Made by a program: the position numbers and the translations under genes. Shown here one piece after another: positions 59,462 to 64,000 of a stretch of 64,000 bases of DNA. The DNA lies in contig OZ029920.1 of NCBI GenBank assembly GCA_964023275.1, positions 3,995,260-4,059,259 of the forward strand, written 5' to 3'. Numbering within the stretch: the first letter of the stretch is position 1; the number at the start of each line of letters is the position of its first letter. The DNA is from Norana najaformis. Lineage: Eukaryota > Annelida > Clitellata > Crassiclitellata > Hormogastridae. The notes under the pieces are model-generated. The model worked only from the letters and a program-made list of their open reading frames with translations, did not search any database and was not told the DNA's origin.

Positions 59462-62400
59462 ATGTCGCCGAAAATCTGCATCATCTGTGAAAGCGAGAAG
59501 CAGGAGATTGGAGAGAATGTCAGACAGAAACTCGACGACATCGGATACACTACAGAGATCCATTGGCATGAGGAGGAAGGTATACAATGCCATGCAAAAC
59601 GATAAATTAAATGCACTGAAACAAAATATGGTAGTGTCTATATTTCGATAATTTTGAATGTCAGGCTAGCATGGCCCGTAAACGGGATGCAGGTGACAGT
59701 GACGATGTCGATGAGGCGACGACGTTGATGACGACAACGATGACAAAGGCGAAGAAGAAAAGAAGAAGAAGAAGATGATGATGATGAAGAAGAGGAAGAG
59801 GAAGAGGAGGAGGGGAAGAGGAAGAGGAAGAGGAGAAGGAGAAGTAGTAGAAGGAGAAGGGGAAAGAGAAGTGGAAGAAGAAGCTGAAGAAGTGGAAGAA
59901 GAAGCAGAAGAAGATAATGATGAAGACTACGACTTTGATGTTGACGAAGACAATAGCAATGACTATGACATCCAAAGCATAATGCTGGCAACGGTGTTTA
60001 ATAGGTTTAACTGGATCGCTGTACAACTATGCAGCCGTCGCTGTCTGCGTTTCAACGACGAACTCCAACTGTTTGCGTTTGGGTTCGTTTCATTCTCTTT
60101 TCACAAGATCTTTACCCAAGGCCTGTCTCTTCAAAGAGCCATTATCTAATAAGCAAGTAACTAAGTAAGTAAATATATTCCTTATTAACCAATAGCTAAT
60201 CGCACATCGGTTTACAAGTATTTAAGAACACAAGAAAACTTGATATCCATACAACATCCTAATAATAACACATTTACGCGTTAAATTGCTAGCAGGAGGA
60301 ATTATACCATCATGTGTGTGGGGCCGTAGGGAATAACTGAGGGTTTTAACTGGCGGGAGTGGCTGATGTAAGACATGGCTTAGTATAAGCAAATAAGTGA
60401 GTTAATTTAAATTAGAAACCGGTGCCTAGTTTTATAAATGCTTGTAAATGTAAATCTCAGAAACTTTTCCGCAAAGCACAAAAGCCGCGTTAGGAAGACC
60501 AATTTATACAAGGGTGCTATATTACATCAAGTTCGCAAGAGCCAAGTTGTTTGGTCAGTTTTGGTCCCAAGTAGGAGGAATCTGGGCCAGGAAGAGCCAG
60601 GAAGACATCGTGGTGTTACGGTGGAATTCGTTGGTGACGGTAATTGTGATTGTTATTTATATTTATAAAGCGCCTCTTAGAGAATAATCTCAACAGAGGC
60701 GCTCCCGACCGGAACAAAATCGCTGTTAAACAGTAGTCTTCGTGCTTCTGCGAAACGCTGGGAGGGGAAGAGAGGGAAGCTTGAGTCGCAGATCTCGAGA
60801 GAGACGGTTTCAGCAGATGGGACCGACATAGGCAATGCTTCTGGGTTGGGCGGCAGCAGTTCAAATGCGAGGGACAAACAAGAGGTCATGGGTGGCCGAA
60901 TGGAGTGTGCAACGGCCCGGTAACGAGGAGACTAAAGTACAAAAGTGACGTTCTTGACGGTGGTCATGGGAAGACAATCACTTTCAAATCACCACATATT
61001 GGCCATTTGTACTATTTTATAGTGGTGAGTAATTTCTCCATGCTTTTATAGGTTTCCTTAATTTCATACAGAATTTGACACAGGGACAGAAATCTTTTGT
61101 TTGCCATTATTCGAAAGTGCAGGTGCAGGAGCGGAAATATGATGGGATAGCTTGTCGTTTTTGCACCTGGCTTCTTCTGCATCATTTCATCTTGAAATGG
61201 GTCAGGTTCATTTTCAGATCGAGATCCCAGAGAAACAGACGGACATCAGCGGCGGGTTTGCAGCGACGATGAAGATAGCAATCGCTAGGCGGAGCCTCAT
61301 GAACTTATAAGCTGTCAGCTGCTTTAGGTGTACACCAATTCTAATTATTTGAACCGATCGTCGGTTTGATTGTGGCTTTGACAATTCTTTGATGTCGCCA
61401 AACCAAACCCTAACCCTAAACCTTAAGCTAACCCTAAACCCAACCCTGAACCTAAACCTAAACCAAACGTTTAAGGTTTTGGTGATTCTGCTATATAGCT
61501 AACCCTAATCCTAACTCTAACTCTAACCCTCACTAACCAACCTAATATTTTCAATCATCTATCTCCTTTGGGTCTGTTTGACCTTGATCCCGTTTAATTT
61601 CAAACACAACTCGTCTTAATGTCTGCCTGCCAGACTTTTGTACGTTGACCTGGAACCGAACCCATCTTGTCTATCGAGTTCCTTTTGACTGAGCACCTAT
61701 GCATAAGCTGGTTCCCGCGACTTGGCTTTCGTTTGGCGCTGTAGAAATCTCGAGTTCACGATTGCGACGCTGAGTATGATTACAACACAGATTACGTTCA
61801 TGGTTGCGATTGAAATTACAAGTTACACTGTGCTGACATTTCCCATTGTCTTCCTGTTAGTTTCAGAGATCGAGAAAGCTGCTTATGCACAAATTCCGAT
61901 CATCGCTGTCCTGATCGATCAAGACTTCGATCAGAATGATCAAGGATGGCTGTCGATCATGGAAATGATCAAAGCAAGCGCCGTCGTAGATTTCAACCGT
62001 GCAAACGAATTTGAACGCTACTTTGAAGAGCTGTACATGCAGTGGACTAGAAACGTATTAGGTAGGATAATCACGTTATTGTTGCTATTTCTATAGTTAT
62101 TGTTGTTTTGTCTTCATGTCGTCATCACTATCATCGTCGTCGTCGTCTTCATTGTCATTGTGGTTGTCATCATCATTGTCATGATCGTCGTCATCATCAT
62201 CGTCACCGTCGTCATCAATGTCTTGTCCCTTCTCTTTCCTTATCTTATCTTACTTTGTCTTAACTTCCTGCCTTCCCTTATCTTTCCTTCTTTTACCTTA
62301 CCTTGCCTTGTATTCATCCCCTTCCCTTCGCTTCGCTTCCCTTCCCTTCCCTTCGCTTCCCTTCCCTTCGCTTCCCTTCCCTTTCCTTTCCTTTTCTGTT

Positions 62401-63626
62401 CTTTTCTACCCTTACTTATCCTTACCTGCCTCACCTGATCTGAATTTCCCTTGCCATTCGTTACCTAGCCTTTCCTTTACTCCCTGACTGTCGCTTCGCT
62501 TCCCTTACCTTAACTTCCATTCCCTTACCTTAACTTCCATTCCCTTACCTTAACTTCCTTTCCCTTACCTTAACTTCCATTCCCTTACCTTAACTTCCAT
62601 TCCCTTACCTTAACTTCCATTCCCTTACCTTAACTTCCCTTCCCTTACCTTAACTTCCATTCCCTTACCTTAACTTCCATTTCCTTACCTTATCATAACT
62701 TACCTGCTTTGCGGTCTTCCCAGTAGTAGTACTTATTACTAATTATTATAGTATGATTAATTATCACTAGACTGTGACTTTATAATGAATTGTTCTTATT
62801 TTCAAAAGAGAAGGAAGGATTGGAGAAAGAAGCAGACGTCCAAGACAAGGATTTCCAGAGAGACGAGAAAGAAGAAGATGACAAAGATCGCGATGAAGAT
62901 AAAGAAGATAACTGGAAAGATGTAGAAGACGTCTATGAAGATGCAACACTGACCCAGACTAAAAACCAAGATAAAGGTAACAACGAAGGTGACGAAGAAA
63001 AAGAAGATGGTACTGACGGCAACGCGCCTGGCGGTGATAATCAACCGAAGGTAGATGAAGATATCGAGAAGGGGCACGAAGAAGAAAGAGAAAAAGATGA
63101 GCTTGGAAATACAGATGCTGCTAATGATGAAGATAGGCTTTCGCGTGAAGATATTGCATCTGGCAGAAGTACGACACCACATAAAGATGTCGCTTCAACA
63201 GAAGATATCCAGAATGACGAAACAACTCCTCCAAGTGAAGATCCTGTAAAAGAGTCTGTGCCGGATGAAGATAATGCACATGCAGAAGGTGTTGCACCAG
63301 ATGACGATGTCGCACACGAAGAAGGTGCTGCAATGGTCAAAGATACTTCTACGGTAGATGACTGCGTTCCGGAAGATGATGTTACGCCAGTGGAACTTAC
63401 GGCAGACGATGCAACACGACCATGGGTATATCCAGATGAGGAAAACTGCACCGAATTCAATTCCTACACCGAACTCCTTTCAAGTGATGAAGGAATTTTA
63501 GAATACAAACAAGCGGAACAAGAAGAAAACCAGAAGTATCTTTCCCAACTAGAAAGGGAAGAAAATTTCCTCAGAGAGAAAGCAGCTGTCTTGCAGGACG
63601 AAGAAACCGTCTTTATAGCTGGGTAG
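59462..63626 (+). CDS. Probable TIR-like domain protein with long acidic tail
   Basis: Three exons fit in phase 1: 59462-59579 (MSPKICIICESEKQEIGENV...GYTTEIHWHEEE), 61867-62061 (IEKAAYAQIPIIAVLIDQDF...GWLSIMEMIKASAVVDFNRA...FERYFEELY) and 62809-63626. Exon 1 resembles the first strand and helix of a TIR fold; exon 2 resembles its end (PIIxV...GWL...DF...F). The middle of the fold is missing, so a further phase-1 exon may be hidden in the 2.3-kb first intron. Exon 3 encodes 272 residues, Asp/Glu-rich, ending in a charged helix (EQEENQKYLSQLEREENFLR). Function as a TIR adaptor or NADase is inference. Written length is 376 residues. Confidence 0.5.
59743..59915 (+). repeat. Polypurine (GAA/GAG)n tract in first intron
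   Basis: About 170 bp with almost only A and G on the plus strand; mirror-symmetric parts could form triplex DNA. Glu/Arg-rich frames over it are repeat translations, but an acidic coding stretch at its right edge (DNDEDYDFDVDEDN) cannot be fully excluded as an exon. Confidence 0.85.
60630..60960 (-). pseudogene. CR1/L2 LINE 3' end in intron
   Basis: The minus strand aligns with the C-terminal and 3' tails of the copies at 27690 and 32070 (AAGCGCCTCTTAGAGAATAA, GAGGCGCTCCCGACC on plus). Multiple frame breaks. It is opposite in orientation to the host gene. Confidence 0.75.
61395..61545 (+). repeat. Degenerate CCCTAA (telomere-like) tract
   Basis: About 150 bp of CCCTAA, CCTAAA and ACCTAA variants with a 30-bp interruption, i.e. 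the metazoan telomere repeat TTAGGG on the minus strand. Strong degeneration suggests an old interstitial insertion. Confidence 0.8.
61590..61765 (+). repeat. GACTGAGCGCC repeat, plus copy
   Basis: Matches 38737-38950 (TGACCTGGAACCGAACCC, GACTTGGCTTTCGT, GAAATCTCGAGTTCACG). It ends about 100 bp before exon 2 of the TIR-like gene. Confidence 0.75.
62102..62215. repeat. ATC/GTC-rich tract in second intron
   Basis: Imperfect GTC/ATC/ATT trinucleotides. The hydrophobic Ile/Val frame over it is repeat translation. Confidence 0.75.
62217..62690. repeat. Pyrimidine-rich CTTCC tract and 20-bp minisatellite
   Basis: 62217-62500 is CTTCC/CTTGC-rich. 62505-62690 is a near-perfect tandem of the 20-bp unit TCCCTTACCTTAACTTCCAT, about nine copies differing by one or two bases. 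It lies 120 bp before the exon 3 acceptor and is pyrimidine-rich like a giant polypyrimidine tract. Confidence 0.93.
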
Positions 63627-63756
63627 AAGTTGGTACAAGATGAACTTTCCAATTTACACGCAATCCATGACTCGGATGATTTCACCACTTGGAAAAGACA
63701 CAAGCGAACATTTCATAGCCATAAACAACTACATGTTAATATAGTTTCTGTTGTCG

Positions 63757-64000
63757 TTGCTAATGTAGGTGCTAATACAATTACTATTGTAACTGCTAAA
63801 ATAGTTGTTACTGTGATTTTCTAGTGTATTTGCTAGTATAGTTGCTTAGGTAGATGTTAATTCTGTGGTTACTGTGACTGCTCAAATAGTTGCTATTGTG
63901 ATTTTCTAGTGTACTTGTTAGTGTAGTTGCTATGGTAGGTGTTAATACACTTGCTATTCTGATTGCTAAAGTAGTTGATATTGTGATTTCCAAGTGTAGA
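63757..64000. repeat. 85-bp tandem repeat, about 2.9 units
   Basis: Units begin at 63757, 63842 and 63927, each opening TTGCT-A-GGTAG/GTAGGTG-like and containing ATTTTCTAGTGTA near the end. The array continues past the window edge. Confidence 0.8.

Noticed and set aside
59638-60149. Glu/Lys-rich and Ser/Leu-rich frames of about 120 residues
   Set aside because: Both strands are open because of the polypurine tract; no domain or splice support beyond low complexity.
62790-62808. Independent start for the acidic protein at 62790
   Set aside because: That codon is TTG, and a splice acceptor at 62807-62808 in the correct phase explains the frame better.

Overview
The window is eukaryotic and metazoan. 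It has multi-exon genes with GT-AG introns, RING/B-box and Kelch domains, fatty-acid-amide-hydrolase exons, a probable TIR-like domain, several clades of decayed non-LTR retrotransposons, tRNA-derived SINEs, a Tc1/mariner-type MITE, a degenerate TTAGGG-type tract, and very many microsatellites. No operons, bacterial-type genes, intact tRNA, rRNA or CRISPR array are visible. It is probably an invertebrate bilaterian; the phylum cannot be read from the sequence alone.

Layout. From 1 to about 41 kb there is almost no intact gene. The region is a mosaic of old repeats, LINE fragments and microsatellites, plus two partial copies of a fatty-acid-amide-hydrolase (FAAH-like) gene at 21.8-23.3 kb (in-frame stop) and 35.9-37.8 kb (open frames, truncated). 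From 41.1 to 55.6 kb lies a large inverted duplication. Each arm carries one complete two-exon gene for a RING-B-box-coiled-coil protein ending in Kelch repeats, about 674 and 673 residues, pointing away from each other. The loop (44.8-51.9 kb) is repeats and unique non-coding DNA. From 55.6 to 58.2 kb the repeat mosaic returns and ends at a 200-bp TA array. From 58.9 to 63.6 kb there is a plus-strand gene with three phase-1-compatible exons: the two ends of a probable TIR-like fold and a long acidic tail.

The most unusual signal is in the non-coding part. About 60 copies of a promoter-like module occur on both strands at roughly one per kilobase. Each has a TATATAA-like box, then about 28 nt, then GGTGTCTAAG, often followed 40-55 nt later by a second block (TTTAACGACATCTTGTGGC...GTTGACGTCGACC). 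A third 110-bp block often lies about 50-60 bp upstream. Spacing is kept while the sequence between blocks has drifted. The second block resembles the CTCF core consensus. The modules run in same-strand stretches and are absent from the TRIM-Kelch arms and from everything right of 58.1 kb.

The two TRIM-Kelch proteins would be RING E3 ubiquitin ligases using a Kelch propeller as substrate receptor. The TIR-like gene may also be an innate-immune component, so the right half could be a small immune neighbourhood; that link is inference. Exon boundaries are by-eye calls from splice consensus, phase agreement and paralogue comparison.
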